From Rhodocaloribacter litoris (GTDB taxonomy: Bacteria; Bacteroidota; Rhodothermia; Rhodothermales; ISCAR-4553): 64,000 bases of DNA. The stretch spans positions 679,758 through 743,757 of the forward strand of contig NZ_CP076718.1 in NCBI RefSeq assembly GCF_011682235.2, given 5' to 3'. Position numbers and translations under genes: made by a program. Below the pieces are notes generated by a model. The model saw only the letters and a program-made list of their open reading frames with translations, did no database searches and was not told the origin of the DNA. Shown piece after piece: positions 1 to 8,889 of the stretch (position 1 is the first letter of the stretch; every line of letters begins with the position of its first letter).

Positions 1-736
1 AGCGGGCGGCCAGCATAGCCTGCGGGCCGAAGGTGTGGCGGATCATGTCGTCCGGCCGTCCTCCGGCGGCACGGAGCACCGTGTCACGGGCGATCCAGCA
101 GGCGTTCACCCGCCCCCCCTCGACCCGTGAAAGCCCGCAGTAGCCGCCGGGAAACGCGTGCAGCTCCACGATCCCCCCGGGCATGACGCCTTCGAAATGG
201 GCCTTGAAGGCGACGTACGGATGGTTTGCCCGCAGGAAGGCACGACCGAGGCGGGCATCGAGCCGGCTGCGGCGTCCCCAGGCACCGAGCACGACCCGTG
301 CCCTCACCGGCCCGGCCGTCGTCATCACCCGGAACCCCCCGTCCAGCCCCCCGGTGATGCCCGTCGCAGCGACCCCGTCGCGCACGGCGGCACCAGCCGC
401 GCGGGCACGGTCGAGGAGCAGCGCGTCGAGAGCATACCGGCTCAGCCCGAGCGCCGTCCCGGGCAGGGCGAGCCGGACCGACGCCCCATCCGCCGCGACG
501 AGGCGTGCTGCATGGATCGGATGCGGCCGGCAGCGCTGCACGGCTTCTCCCACCCCCAGCCGTTCGAACAGGCCCGCCGCCTCCACGGAAAGGAACTCGC
601 CGCAGAGCCGGTGCGCCGGATAGCGGCGTTTCTCCAGGAGAAGAACGCACCGGCCCGCCCGGGCCAGCGCAATGGCGGCGGCACACCCCGCCGGCCCCCC
701 GCCGGCGATGACGACTTCGTAGACGCCCGGCGTCAT
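1..736 (-). CDS. NAD(P)/FAD-dependent oxidoreductase, geranylgeranyl-reductase-like (3' end outside window)
   Basis: The frame is open from an ATG at 736 to the left edge, giving the first 245 residues. Residues 8-36 form a Rossmann FAD-binding unit with GGGPAG at 12-17 and an acidic residue (E35) at the end of the second strand. CGEFLS at 45-50 is typical of the FixC/geranylgeranyl-reductase-like flavoprotein group. The C-terminal part is missing, so the substrate cannot be read. The gene lies downstream of a methyltransferase on the same strand, separated by 276 bp. In other Bacteroidota such a pair often accompanies a type III polyketide synthase; no synthase is visible here, so that link is inference. 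The FAD-binding assignment is firm; the reaction is not. Confidence 0.85.
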   Translation of the reverse strand, partial: MTPGVYEVVIAGGGPAGCAAAIALARAGRCVLLLEKRRYPAHRLCGEFLSVEAAGLFERLGVGEAVQRCRPHPIHAARLVAADGASVRLALPGTALGLSRYALDALLLDRARAAGAAVRDGVAATGITGGLDGGFRVMTTAGPVRARVVLGAWGRRSRLDARLGRAFLRANHPYVAFKAHFEGVMPGGIVELHAFPGGYCGLSRVEGGRVNACWIARDTVLRAAGGRPDDMIRHTFGPQAMLAAR

Positions 737-1012
737 GGTCGGGAGGGTTGAAGACTGGAAAATCGGGTACGCGCCCTGCTTCTCTCCTTCGCAAGGGGAA
801 GGGAAGGCGCCACAGCGTCGCCCGGCCGGTCGGGGCTACGCTTCCCCCGACCGATGGACCGACAGGCCGCATCACACGGACACACGCGGGCCCGGAGATA
901 GGAGTACTTTTGACCCATGCATCATACCGCTGTCAAAGTGAGAGATAGCCGGGAGAGATGGAATCTTCAATTTGCGATGCGCAACCGCCCCCTGCCATCC
1001 TGCCGGGGGCAT

Positions 1013-1756
1013 TCATCCCCCGATCCGCCGTTTCTCCCCGAGCGTCGTCATCACCCAGCGGAAGACGCGGTGGCGTCGCAGGCGGAAGGCGGGCAGCCCG
1101 GCGTCCCGGGCGATGGCTTCCAGTTCGTTGCGCCGGAAGCCGCGCCGCACGGAGATCGGTCCGTCGTGCCGGAACATGGGGGAGACGGGCAACAGGCGGG
1201 CCAGACTCAGGACGCCGTAGTAGGCGAGCGGGTGCCGGTGCAGGTCGTTGACGACGAGGCCGTCGCGGGCGAGCCGCCGCATCTCGCGAACGAGCCGCAC
1301 CGCGTCGCCGTGCGCCAGGTGGTGCATGAACATGGCTGCCATGGTCACGTCGAAGGTGCCGTCGTCGAAGGGGGGCGTCAACGCATCGGCCGTCACCAGG
1401 CGGATACGGGCCCGGAGCGCCGGCGGCAGGCGACGGTCCAGGGTACGGGCGGCGTGCGCGACCGTGGCCGGGTTGGCGTCGAGGGCGGTCACCTGCACGT
1501 CGAGGCCCTGCCGGGCGGCCCACCGGACGATGTGCTCGGGGTAGTCTGCCAGCCCGGTGCCCAGGTCCAGCAGGTGGACGACCTGCCCGCGCCGGGTGCG
1601 GAGGTAGGGTGCCAGCACGGCCATCGTCGCGGCGTAGCCGCCGAGCAGCCGGTTCACCCAGCGCAGCTCGTCGAGGGCCCGCACGAGCCGGTCGTCGGCG
1701 ATGGAGAAGTCGTCCATCATCTCCCTGACGTGCAGGCGGCGGACAAAAGAAGGCAT
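1013..1756 (-). CDS. Class I SAM-dependent methyltransferase
   Basis: A 247-residue cytosolic protein with the class I SAM-binding signature LLDLGTG at about 62-68, a motif II-like LDANPATV near 93-100 and an acidic post-strand region following. The N-terminal segment with MMDDFSIADDRLVRALDEL resembles methyltransferases that sit beside FAD oxidoreductases and type III polyketide synthases in Bacteroidota. The frame starts at ATG 1756; an internal ATG at residue 13 is an alternative start. It precedes the FAD oxidoreductase on the same strand and is divergent from the TPR gene at 1939. Substrate unknown; O- or C-methylation of a polyketide or quinone-like ring is only a guess. Confidence 0.85.
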   Translation of the reverse strand: MPSFVRRLHVREMMDDFSIADDRLVRALDELRWVNRLLGGYAATMAVLAPYLRTRRGQVVHLLDLGTGLADYPEHIVRWAARQGLDVQVTALDANPATVAHAARTLDRRLPPALRARIRLVTADALTPPFDDGTFDVTMAAMFMHHLAHGDAVRLVREMRRLARDGLVVNDLHRHPLAYYGVLSLARLLPVSPMFRHDGPISVRRGFRRNELEAIARDAGLPAFRLRRHRVFRWVMTTLGEKRRIGG

Positions 1757-1938
1757 GGGCAGAGCAGGCAGGTCCGGTGGAAGGACAGCCGCAGCGGTTG
1801 CGAAAGGCCCCGCATCCCCGCGGACGCTCCTTTCGACGCCGGGCTCCCCACGGCGTTTCCGGGCGCGGGCAACTCCAGCCGCCCCCCGGTGTCTTTCCGG
1901 GGTATAACGCCCGCCCTCAACATCCGGCGTGCCACGTT

Positions 1939-3252
1939 ATGAAGCGTCTGCTCCTGGCCTTCCTCTTGCTGATGCCGGCCCTCGACGCGGCGGCCCCGCC
2001 CGAGCCGGTGCTGCAGGCCGCCCGCCTGGCCCTGGCCGACGGCGCCTACGAGGCTGCCGTGGACACGCTCGAAACCGTTGCGGCCCGCACCCCGCTCTCG
2101 GCCGAAGGCTACCGCCTGCTGGGGCTGGCGCAGGAACAGCTCCTGCGGTACGACCGGGCCGTGGAGGCCCTCCGGCAGGCCGACACGACGAAGGCGCGCG
2201 TGCTGGCGGCGCTGGGGCGCAACCTGAGCCGCCTGGGCCGGACCCGCGAGGCGCTCTCCGCCTACCGCCGCGCCCACGCCCGGGACACGACCGACCGGAG
2301 CATCGCCGGTAACCTGGCCGCGCTGCTGGCCGAGGCGGGTCGCCCGCAGGAAGCCCGCGTCCTCTACCACCGGCTGCTCGCCCGCGAGCCCGGAAACGCC
2401 ACGCTGCACGCCCGTCTGGCCGGCCTCTACCGCATGCTCGACTCCACCGACCAGGCCATCATCCACTACGAGTGGGCGCGGCGGCTCCAGCCCCGTAGCC
2501 TGCCCGCCTGGCTCGGCCTGATGCAGGTCTATGCGAAGACGGAGCGGCTGGAGTCCGCCCGGCGCGTGGCCGACGCCGCCGTGGAAGCCCTGCCCGAGGA
2601 GCCGGTCCTGTGGCAGCGCCGGGGGGAGGTGGCCCTCCGGCGCGAGGAGCTCGCCGACGCCCAGGCCTCGTTCGAACGGGCCGTGGCCCTGGGGGACACC
2701 TCGGCCCTGACGCTCCGTAACCTGGGGGCCGTCCACTACCTGCGCAACCACCTGCCCGAAGCCGACTCGGTCCTCACCCGCGCCTTCGCCGCAGACAGCC
2801 TCGACGGCATGACGGCCTTCTACCTGGGCATGACGAAGCAGTACCGGCAGGACCATGACAGCGCCCTGCACTTCCTCCGGCGGGCCGCCGACCTGCTCGG
2901 CCGCACCACCCTGGCCGACGTCTACGCCCAGCTCGCCGCCACGTACGACCAGATGGACCGCGACGACGAGGCCATCCGCACCTACCGCCTGGTGAACGCG
3001 CTGGCCCCCGAGCGCCCTGAAGTGCTGTTTCACCTGGCCGCCCTCTACGATGCCTACTACGCCGACCCCACGACGGCCCTCCGCCAGTACGAGGCCTTTC
3101 TCGAACGTGTCCAGCCCGGCGCCCTGCCGCAGATGGAACACTATGCCCGGCAACGGGTGACCGAGATCCGCGAGCGCCTCTTCTTTGAGCAGGGCCGCCC
3201 CCCCGCCCCCTCACCAGCCGCCGGAGACACCTCCGGGACACGGGAGCGGTGA
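1939..3252 (+). CDS. Secreted tetratricopeptide-repeat protein
   Basis: A 437-residue protein. The start at 1939 is chosen because MKRLLLAFLLLMPALDAAA forms a good signal peptide, whereas the longer upstream frame reads as non-coding. From about residue 25 to 400 it is built of helical TPR units, with repeated patterns of the type A-x-Y-x-R-A-L/V-A-L-x-P for around ten repeats. It should fold as a superhelical protein-protein scaffold in the periplasm or at the membrane. No catalytic motif is seen. It is monocistronic, with the methyltransferase diverging upstream and the T9SS cargo gene converging downstream. Partner unknown. Confidence 0.85.
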   Translation: MKRLLLAFLLLMPALDAAAPPEPVLQAARLALADGAYEAAVDTLETVAARTPLSAEGYRLLGLAQEQLLRYDRAVEALRQADTTKARVLAALGRNLSRLGRTREALSAYRRAHARDTTDRSIAGNLAALLAEAGRPQEARVLYHRLLAREPGNATLHARLAGLYRMLDSTDQAIIHYEWARRLQPRSLPAWLGLMQVYAKTERLESARRVADAAVEALPEEPVLWQRRGEVALRREELADAQASFERAVALGDTSALTLRNLGAVHYLRNHLPEADSVLTRAFAADSLDGMTAFYLGMTKQYRQDHDSALHFLRRAADLLGRTTLADVYAQLAATYDQMDRDDEAIRTYRLVNALAPERPEVLFHLAALYDAYYADPTTALRQYEAFLERVQPGALPQMEHYARQRVTEIRERLFFEQGRPPAPSPAAGDTSGTRER

Positions 3253-3287
3253 AAAAAAGCGCGGCGCCCGGGGAAGGGACGCCGCGC
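3252..3287 (-). terminator. Intrinsic terminator for the minus-strand gene at 3356-7120
   Basis: Read on the minus strand, an 8-bp perfect GC stem (3280-3287 pairing with 3259-3266), which can be extended inward, is followed directly by seven T residues (3258-3252). This is a textbook intrinsic terminator. It begins about 70 bp after the stop of the T9SS cargo gene. It also lies within the 69-bp sequence repeated at 27918. Confidence 0.75.
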
Positions 3288-3326
3288 CTCGTGGTGCCCG
3301 GGCCGCTGGCGGGATCATTTTTTCGA
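3258..3326. repeat. 69-bp repeat, copy A (second copy at 27918-27986)
   Basis: These 69 bp match 27918-27986 in the same orientation with only two mismatches by direct reading. The repeat contains the GC-rich hairpin and runs to a TCATTTTTTCGA end. In copy B that end forms the last codons and stop of the acyl-CoA dehydrogenase gene; here it lies beyond the stop of the T9SS cargo gene. Confidence 0.9.
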
Positions 3327-3355
3327 AGCTATTTCCTTTCCCGTATCCGCCCGCC

Positions 3356-6300
3356 CTACTTTACGAGCACCATCTTACCCGTAGCCGTGTAGCCCCCGGC
3401 ATGCAGGCGATACAGGTAAACGCCGCCAGGCAGTTCACCTGCCTCCCAGCGATACACGTGTTTCCCGGCCGGCAGCATGCCCGAGGCCACCGTGACCACC
3501 TCACGCCCGAGCAGGTCGTATACGACGAGCGACACTTCCGCCGGCGCAGGCAGGTCGAAGCGGAACGTGGTGGCGGTACGGAAGGGGTTAGGGTAGTTGG
3601 GGTGCAGCAAAAACACTGAAGGAATAGTAATGGGAACATGGCCCCCTATGCTCGTAACCACTTCCACCGTTTCAGGCTGCATGGTCTCGTCCACTGTTCC
3701 GTCTCCATCCTGATCCAAACTTAACGTATAGTCTTCATTTTCTCTCGCCACAGTAAGAGCAGCTTCGGAACCTGCGACCGTTGGGATATCACCGTAGGTA
3801 AGTGCAATCAGGTTGTTCGCCACATCAGGCTTATACACCTGCAAGCCGGCCGTCCCCTCTCCGACCCCTTGAACCCTTAGATTGTAAACATCATTTCCGA
3901 TGATAACAATAGATTTGTGTTCGTTCAAAGTATAACCAAACGAATGTTCTATCTCCAGCAAAGCCTCGTACTGCGAGACGAACGCAACCTTTCCATCACT
4001 ACTCTGAACCCATATATCAGCAGGTGAATTCAAATGAAATGCATACAAAAACTTATTTCCTATCCAATCTCCTGCTCCTTTTATCAACTCCCATAGAGAA
4101 GAAGTAATATCTTTAAAAAAATTCCAAACCGTATCAAATAAACTGGGTGCCACCTCCCCACATCCCGCAAAAGCACCCTCATTCTTCACAGCCTCCAACA
4201 ACACAGAAACATCTTTAATATAAGATAACATTTCTGCAGCCAATCTTTCGCCCGACAATCCGAGAACATTGATCAGGGTACCCATAGTAACAGATTCCAT
4301 TCTCTCTAGATAATCCTCCAGATTATTAATATCTTTTCCAGTTAACATATCATAAAAATTATTTTTGTTATCCCAAAAATAAAATACAAGATCTTTCATT
4401 ATTTCCACATCTTCCCTGCCATTTACCAGACCCAGAGAAAAAATTGTTGTAATCTCACCTATGCAATTATAATACACATCCTCGTTAGGCTCTGGCTTAA
4501 AATTTATCCTGTTCACATTATTATAAGTTTTTAAGTCCATCGCCGGATCAACGATCAGATTTAATTCCAGATATTCAGCATATGAATTAGAATTGAAAAC
4601 ATATTCAAACGACACCTTTCTAATTTCCCCCGGTTCAAGTGGATCAAAGGTGCCAAGGTCAATGATTTCTCCCTGTGAAGCTTTCAAATCGTCTGTCAGC
4701 ACCAATAAAGCCACCTGCAGTTTCCCGGCACTCGTTCGTACATTACCTACATTCATGACGTCAAACTCCACACTGGCAGGTATTAATGCCGTAGCCTGAG
4801 GATAATATATCGACCTGATCGTCAAATCAGGCATGAGATCAACAGGCTCAACGAAGTCGCCACTAACCCAGCCCTCCGAATCCATTGCAGCTATGGGGAG
4901 ATTGATTTTGTACCATGGTGTGCCACCGACAACCTGCCGATCGAGCACAGCGAATCGCTGTCCCGGCCACAGTTTGATGGCGTCTAAACCGTTCCGGGTC
5001 AGCACCTTGGTAGCGTCTGTCAGCACACCGGGTTCTTTCCGGACGTTGAGCCCCACACTGGCTGTATCCTTAACCTCTATCTGACCGGTCGAGGGCTCTT
5101 CAACCAGGAAACCCTCGCTGCCCGCGCCGCCCCAGATCCACCCGGATACGCTTCCATAGGCATTGGGCAGATGAATCTTGTACCATTCGCCAGACCGGGC
5201 ATAGGCAACGACCTGCTGTCCGGGCCTCACCTGCGTGAGCACGGCGTATCTCTGCGTATTGCCGCCTGCCGCACCCGGCCCCGAATGCACATTTACATTC
5301 TCGTCCGTATCCACCCTGAATACAACAGGCTCAACTGGCGTTTCTTCAAAAGGATATATATAGATTCGCGGATCTCGAAGACTATTCCCGTCAGGAACAT
5401 CGACCAGATACCCTAAGGGCCATCCTCCTGCTTCCATAACCGAAAAGTGAAGATGCACGCCCGTTCCTGTACCTGTATTTCCCATTCTACCAATGTATTC
5501 ACCCATATTCACCGTAGAGTCTTTTTCCAAAGGCACCGGATCCTCAAGATGTGCGTATAACGTGTAAAAACCGAGGCTCTCGTGATACAAAATAACAGCA
5601 TTCCCCCATCCATCTATGTTGTCTTTTTTGTCAAACACCTTGCCTGCTGCGGCCGCCACCACTGTTTTGCCATTCGTATAAAAATCTATACCTCCATGAT
5701 ATTTATTTTCTAGAGTCGGATAATCCGGATGATTTACACCGTCATACTCTGCATAATCCTGCGTCACCTGTATGTCTGGGATATCAGAGTCCGGGACGGG
5801 CCATCGAAAAGCGGTCGTATTCCCCCCATCTTCCCCCTCTACGCCCAGCGACACGAAAATCCTGTCATTGCTTTCGTCGTTTTGCCCCGCACTGCTCTCC
5901 ACGTCCACAATGACCCAGACGTAGTAGGTGCCGGGCGCCAGGTTGCCGGGAATCGTTACCTGCATTTCATGCGTAACCGACTCACCGGGCGCCAGCGACG
6001 GGGTCGCCAGCGTGGCCAGCAGGGGGTCCTGAACCGTGACCTCCGTGGGCGACGCGCTCAGGCGCACGTTCGTTCTGGTAGCCGGCGCCGTACCTCCCCC
6101 CCGGTTCGTAACCACGAACGACACCGCGGCCGCTCCACCTGTCTGTACCCGGTTCGGGCTTATGACCAGCTCCTCCGGTACCAGGTCCGGCAAACTGGAA
6201 TTTCGGACAAAAGGCTCAAACAAAACAGCTCCATAATAAACACCCTCTTCATCGTCATATATATATGCATCTACTGAATCAGCATCTTCGTAGCCCCAAT

Positions 6301-7120
6301 AGTTGCCGATAGCATAGACAACATTGGTCGACAAATTAGCAACATTATAAATATTATTATAAATTTCATTATTACCATAATTTTCAATTGTGCCCAAATC
6401 AGGATTACCTTCCTTGATATAAATGCCATATTTACTATTATAAAAGACCGAATTACGGATTACCGGGTAGCCAGGAAAACTACCATTTATACCCTCCACA
6501 TAAAATCCATATTCATTATTTTCGAACTTACAATTTTCAAAAACTGGACTTGCCCCCGATCCAACCTTAACACCAATTGTAGGACTATCTACAACGGTTG
6601 TGCTCGATATCAACATCGATGATGCATAAATCTGCAATGCCCCTCCACCATTACCTCCAATAAATGAATATCCCAATCCTTCAATCCTGACATTATCTAA
6701 GACTGACGCATCACTTCCTTCAAAGAAAGCGATGCGTCCTCCCAATCGCTCCCCTACAAATTCAATAGGATTCTCCTTGTCACCAATCGCTATGAGTGTA
6801 CCATAAACATCTATTCGATTACCCTTCATGTACACATCCACACCCGGTGCAACCGTTAACCTCACCCCCGAGGTGATTGTTATATCACCTGTAAGATAAA
6901 CGACGGTATTTGTTACCCATGTTTCTTCAGATCCGATCGTACCACTTACGTAAAGAGTGTCGGTCATATTATCCTGTTCACCATTATACAAATTATTACC
7001 GATCTCAGGTAGACCATATTGTTGCATCACAAAGCTCGTCATGGTCGGACTAACCCCAAATAAGGCAGGCTTGACAGCACCTGCATATAAGCATATTATG
7101 GAAAATAACAGAGAAGCCAT
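3356..7120 (-). CDS. Large T9SS-secreted multidomain protein with M23 peptidase, SH3b, CARDB and beta-helix domains
   Basis: 1254 residues. A hydrophobic N-terminus is followed by a right-handed beta-helix-like region (about 60-305), a CARDB-type Ig domain (315-430) and an M23/LytM metallopeptidase domain (440-590). The peptidase zinc signature appears intact: H475 and D479 in HGGID, H524, and H556/H558 in HLHF. Two SH3b-like domains follow (603-675 and 682-765), then a second CARDB-like domain, a long segment without a recognised fold (about 880-1170), and a type A T9SS sorting domain starting LHPNYPNPF and ending GKMVLVK. The likely role is a cell-surface or secreted peptidoglycan hydrolase or lytic protein. 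The stretches at about 3900-4600 and 6200-7150 are strikingly AT-rich compared with the GC-rich neighbours and the GC-rich sorting domain, which suggests a mosaic or acquired gene. The leader to the RDD gene is AT-rich too. Confidence 0.9.
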   Translation of the reverse strand: MASLLFSIICLYAGAVKPALFGVSPTMTSFVMQQYGLPEIGNNLYNGEQDNMTDTLYVSGTIGSEETWVTNTVVYLTGDITITSGVRLTVAPGVDVYMKGNRIDVYGTLIAIGDKENPIEFVGERLGGRIAFFEGSDASVLDNVRIEGLGYSFIGGNGGGALQIYASSMLISSTTVVDSPTIGVKVGSGASPVFENCKFENNEYGFYVEGINGSFPGYPVIRNSVFYNSKYGIYIKEGNPDLGTIENYGNNEIYNNIYNVANLSTNVVYAIGNYWGYEDADSVDAYIYDDEEGVYYGAVLFEPFVRNSSLPDLVPEELVISPNRVQTGGAAAVSFVVTNRGGGTAPATRTNVRLSASPTEVTVQDPLLATLATPSLAPGESVTHEMQVTIPGNLAPGTYYVWVIVDVESSAGQNDESNDRIFVSLGVEGEDGGNTTAFRWPVPDSDIPDIQVTQDYAEYDGVNHPDYPTLENKYHGGIDFYTNGKTVVAAAAGKVFDKKDNIDGWGNAVILYHESLGFYTLYAHLEDPVPLEKDSTVNMGEYIGRMGNTGTGTGVHLHFSVMEAGGWPLGYLVDVPDGNSLRDPRIYIYPFEETPVEPVVFRVDTDENVNVHSGPGAAGGNTQRYAVLTQVRPGQQVVAYARSGEWYKIHLPNAYGSVSGWIWGGAGSEGFLVEEPSTGQIEVKDTASVGLNVRKEPGVLTDATKVLTRNGLDAIKLWPGQRFAVLDRQVVGGTPWYKINLPIAAMDSEGWVSGDFVEPVDLMPDLTIRSIYYPQATALIPASVEFDVMNVGNVRTSAGKLQVALLVLTDDLKASQGEIIDLGTFDPLEPGEIRKVSFEYVFNSNSYAEYLELNLIVDPAMDLKTYNNVNRINFKPEPNEDVYYNCIGEITTIFSLGLVNGREDVEIMKDLVFYFWDNKNNFYDMLTGKDINNLEDYLERMESVTMGTLINVLGLSGERLAAEMLSYIKDVSVLLEAVKNEGAFAGCGEVAPSLFDTVWNFFKDITSSLWELIKGAGDWIGNKFLYAFHLNSPADIWVQSSDGKVAFVSQYEALLEIEHSFGYTLNEHKSIVIIGNDVYNLRVQGVGEGTAGLQVYKPDVANNLIALTYGDIPTVAGSEAALTVARENEDYTLSLDQDGDGTVDETMQPETVEVVTSIGGHVPITIPSVFLLHPNYPNPFRTATTFRFDLPAPAEVSLVVYDLLGREVVTVASGMLPAGKHVYRWEAGELPGGVYLYRLHAGGYTATGKMVLVK

Positions 7121-7195
7121 GATTTATCACCATCAAAGTATAACTAGGGAAGTCATACGATACATAGCTCAAGTCTTCTTTTTTTTCCACCCCCG

Positions 7196-7753
7196 TCAGA
7201 CCACCGGTCCTGCTCCCGCCTTCACGCGGGGGGTGGTTCGCACGGGCGGCGGGCCGGGAGCGGCCGGATGGTGGCGGCGCCGCAGCACCACGGTGCCGGC
7301 CAGTTTGTCGTGCCAGGCCTGGGCGTCCCGGTCGAAAAGGGCCCAGAAGTAGCCGATGCCCAGAAAGAGCCCGCTCAAGAACCGGCCCACCACCTCCCGC
7401 AGCAGCATCGTGCCGAATCCCGGGATCTCGCCCGTCTCCTCCCGGACCACCTGCAGGCCCAGCAGCTTCTTCCCGGGCGTGAGGCCCTGCCGGAAGAGGC
7501 TCACGTACCAGACCAGGTACCCCAGCGGAAAGACGACCGCCATAATGACGCCGAGCGTCTCCGAGACGGCCCCGAACAGGACAATGGCGATGAGGTAAAG
7601 CCCCAGGCCGATGAGCGGGTCGATGGCCAGCGCCAGCCAGCGCCGGAACAGGTTGGCCTTCCTCCCCTTCCCCGGCGCCACGACGAACGCCCCGCACCAG
7701 GTGCAGAACCGCACGCCGGGGGCGATCTCGCGATGACAATTCGGACAGTTCAT
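7196..7753 (-). CDS. RDD-family membrane protein with N-terminal zinc ribbon
   Basis: 185 residues. A CPNC...CTWC zinc ribbon (C3, C6, C17, C20) is followed by an RDD domain. The family Arg is in FRRWLALAIDPLIG and the Asp follows it, there are three hydrophobic segments between about 40 and 150, and the conserved LTPGKKLLGL and DKLAGT-type motifs are present. RDD proteins are integral membrane proteins of mostly unknown or proposed transport function. The last 20 residues are Pro/Arg-rich and low in complexity. It is on the same strand as, and 75 bp upstream of, the AT-rich T9SS cargo gene; no functional link is evident. Confidence 0.85.
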   Translation of the reverse strand: MNCPNCHREIAPGVRFCTWCGAFVVAPGKGRKANLFRRWLALAIDPLIGLGLYLIAIVLFGAVSETLGVIMAVVFPLGYLVWYVSLFRQGLTPGKKLLGLQVVREETGEIPGFGTMLLREVVGRFLSGLFLGIGYFWALFDRDAQAWHDKLAGTVVLRRRHHPAAPGPPPVRTTPRVKAGAGPVV

Positions 7754-8750
7754 GATGTGCTGCCTCCAGGTTAGACCTCATGGAACAACCCTGCCCGGCC
7801 CGTAACCCGCGTGCGCTTCCGCCGGCAACCTGCCCTCGAAAACGAGACAGGCCCCCGCCCCGCACCTGACAAGACCTGGCATAAGGTCATGGTTGTTGAT
7901 GGTATAGCCGTCGCCGGCGAGGCGAGAGGCATGGCCACCGGTAAAGCGCACCCGTGACGATGCCCTGAAGCCCGCCCCGGGCAAAGCCGGGGAGGGTGCG
8001 GTCCCGGACGGGCCGTATAACACACTCCCATGACCCGGCCATTCGCTTAGGATGCATGACCTGCACCTCACAGCCGGTTAAAATTGCAAATAAATCCCAT
8101 CAATTCGCTCTCAACATTTAAACAGGAGTATGATCAAGAACACGGAGCAACACCGAACATACGGCATACGAAAAAGCATACCCTGTTCAATCCAATAAAA
8201 ATTCCCACATTTCTCTCACAGGCATACCACACTTTCTGCCCACGCCATTCTGTCCTTTGCCACCCTGCGTCGTTTCACCCTGTGGCTTTCCGGCCGGCCT
8301 GAAAAGGGAGGGTTTCGTAATCCCGCCGGTCAAACCCGGCAACAGGTCTCCGGTGCAACGGACGCCGCGACGAGGAACAGCCGAACCGTACCGGCCATCC
8401 GGCAGTGCGGAGCAGCCGAAGCGACGGGAACATGCACGGTGGAAAACTTTCATGATTTCAACATTTTATAGACGTCCTGCCCCGTCCCCGGTGTGCAGCC
8501 CCTCCCCGGCATGCACGCCGCCGGAAGCACGCCCTCATGCTGCATGCACCGGCCGCTCCGGACGGCAACCGGACCGAAGGCGCCCACCCCCGCGCACACT
8601 GCACCATACGATCACCGCTCCATGACGTATGGCGCATTTTTACGGGGTAAACGACGCACGTGCCTTCTGCCTGCTATTATGCGTCATTTGCCCGGGACAA
8701 CGGCCTCACGAAAAAGACCGGAATTGCACCCCGTAAAAGCCGACATCGCG
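7754..8750. other. Roughly 1-kb intergenic region without a convincing gene
   Basis: No frame here reads like a protein. About 7880-8010 holds a degenerate copy of the dispersed repeat also found at 22980-23230 and 57650-57860. About 8080-8250 is conspicuously AT-rich for this genome. The remainder is GC-rich with no clear hairpin or RNA gene. It separates the minus-strand RDD gene from the plus-strand SUMF1 gene. Confidence 0.5.
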
Positions 8751-8781
8751 TTGATTGTGGCACCGGATTTTGATAGTTTTC
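8751..8781 (+). promoter_or_regulatory. Bacteroidota-type promoter upstream of the SUMF1 gene
   Basis: TTG at 8751-8753 is followed after 20 bp by TAGTTTTC at 8774-8781, matching seven of the eight positions in the Bacteroidota -7 consensus TAnnTTTG, with acceptable -33 spacing. Transcription would start about 100 bp before the ATG at 8890. This is a pattern match only. Confidence 0.45.
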
Positions 8782-8889
8782 AGGCAGGTACTCCCCGACC
8801 CGGCATCCACAGCCACCTACCCGTACTCGTTTGGCTTCGAAGCACCGGTTTCCGCACGCCTTCCATCGAACATCCGGACCGCTGTCATC

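Noticed and set aside
1717-3153. 478-residue minus-strand frame opposite the TPR gene
   Set aside because: High-GC antisense shadow: Gly/Arg/Val-rich, no domain pattern, and fully covered by a well-supported TPR gene.
8187-8625. Short frames in the 7.8-8.9 kb gap as small genes
   Set aside because: No ribosome-binding site, no conserved pattern and biased composition on both strands.
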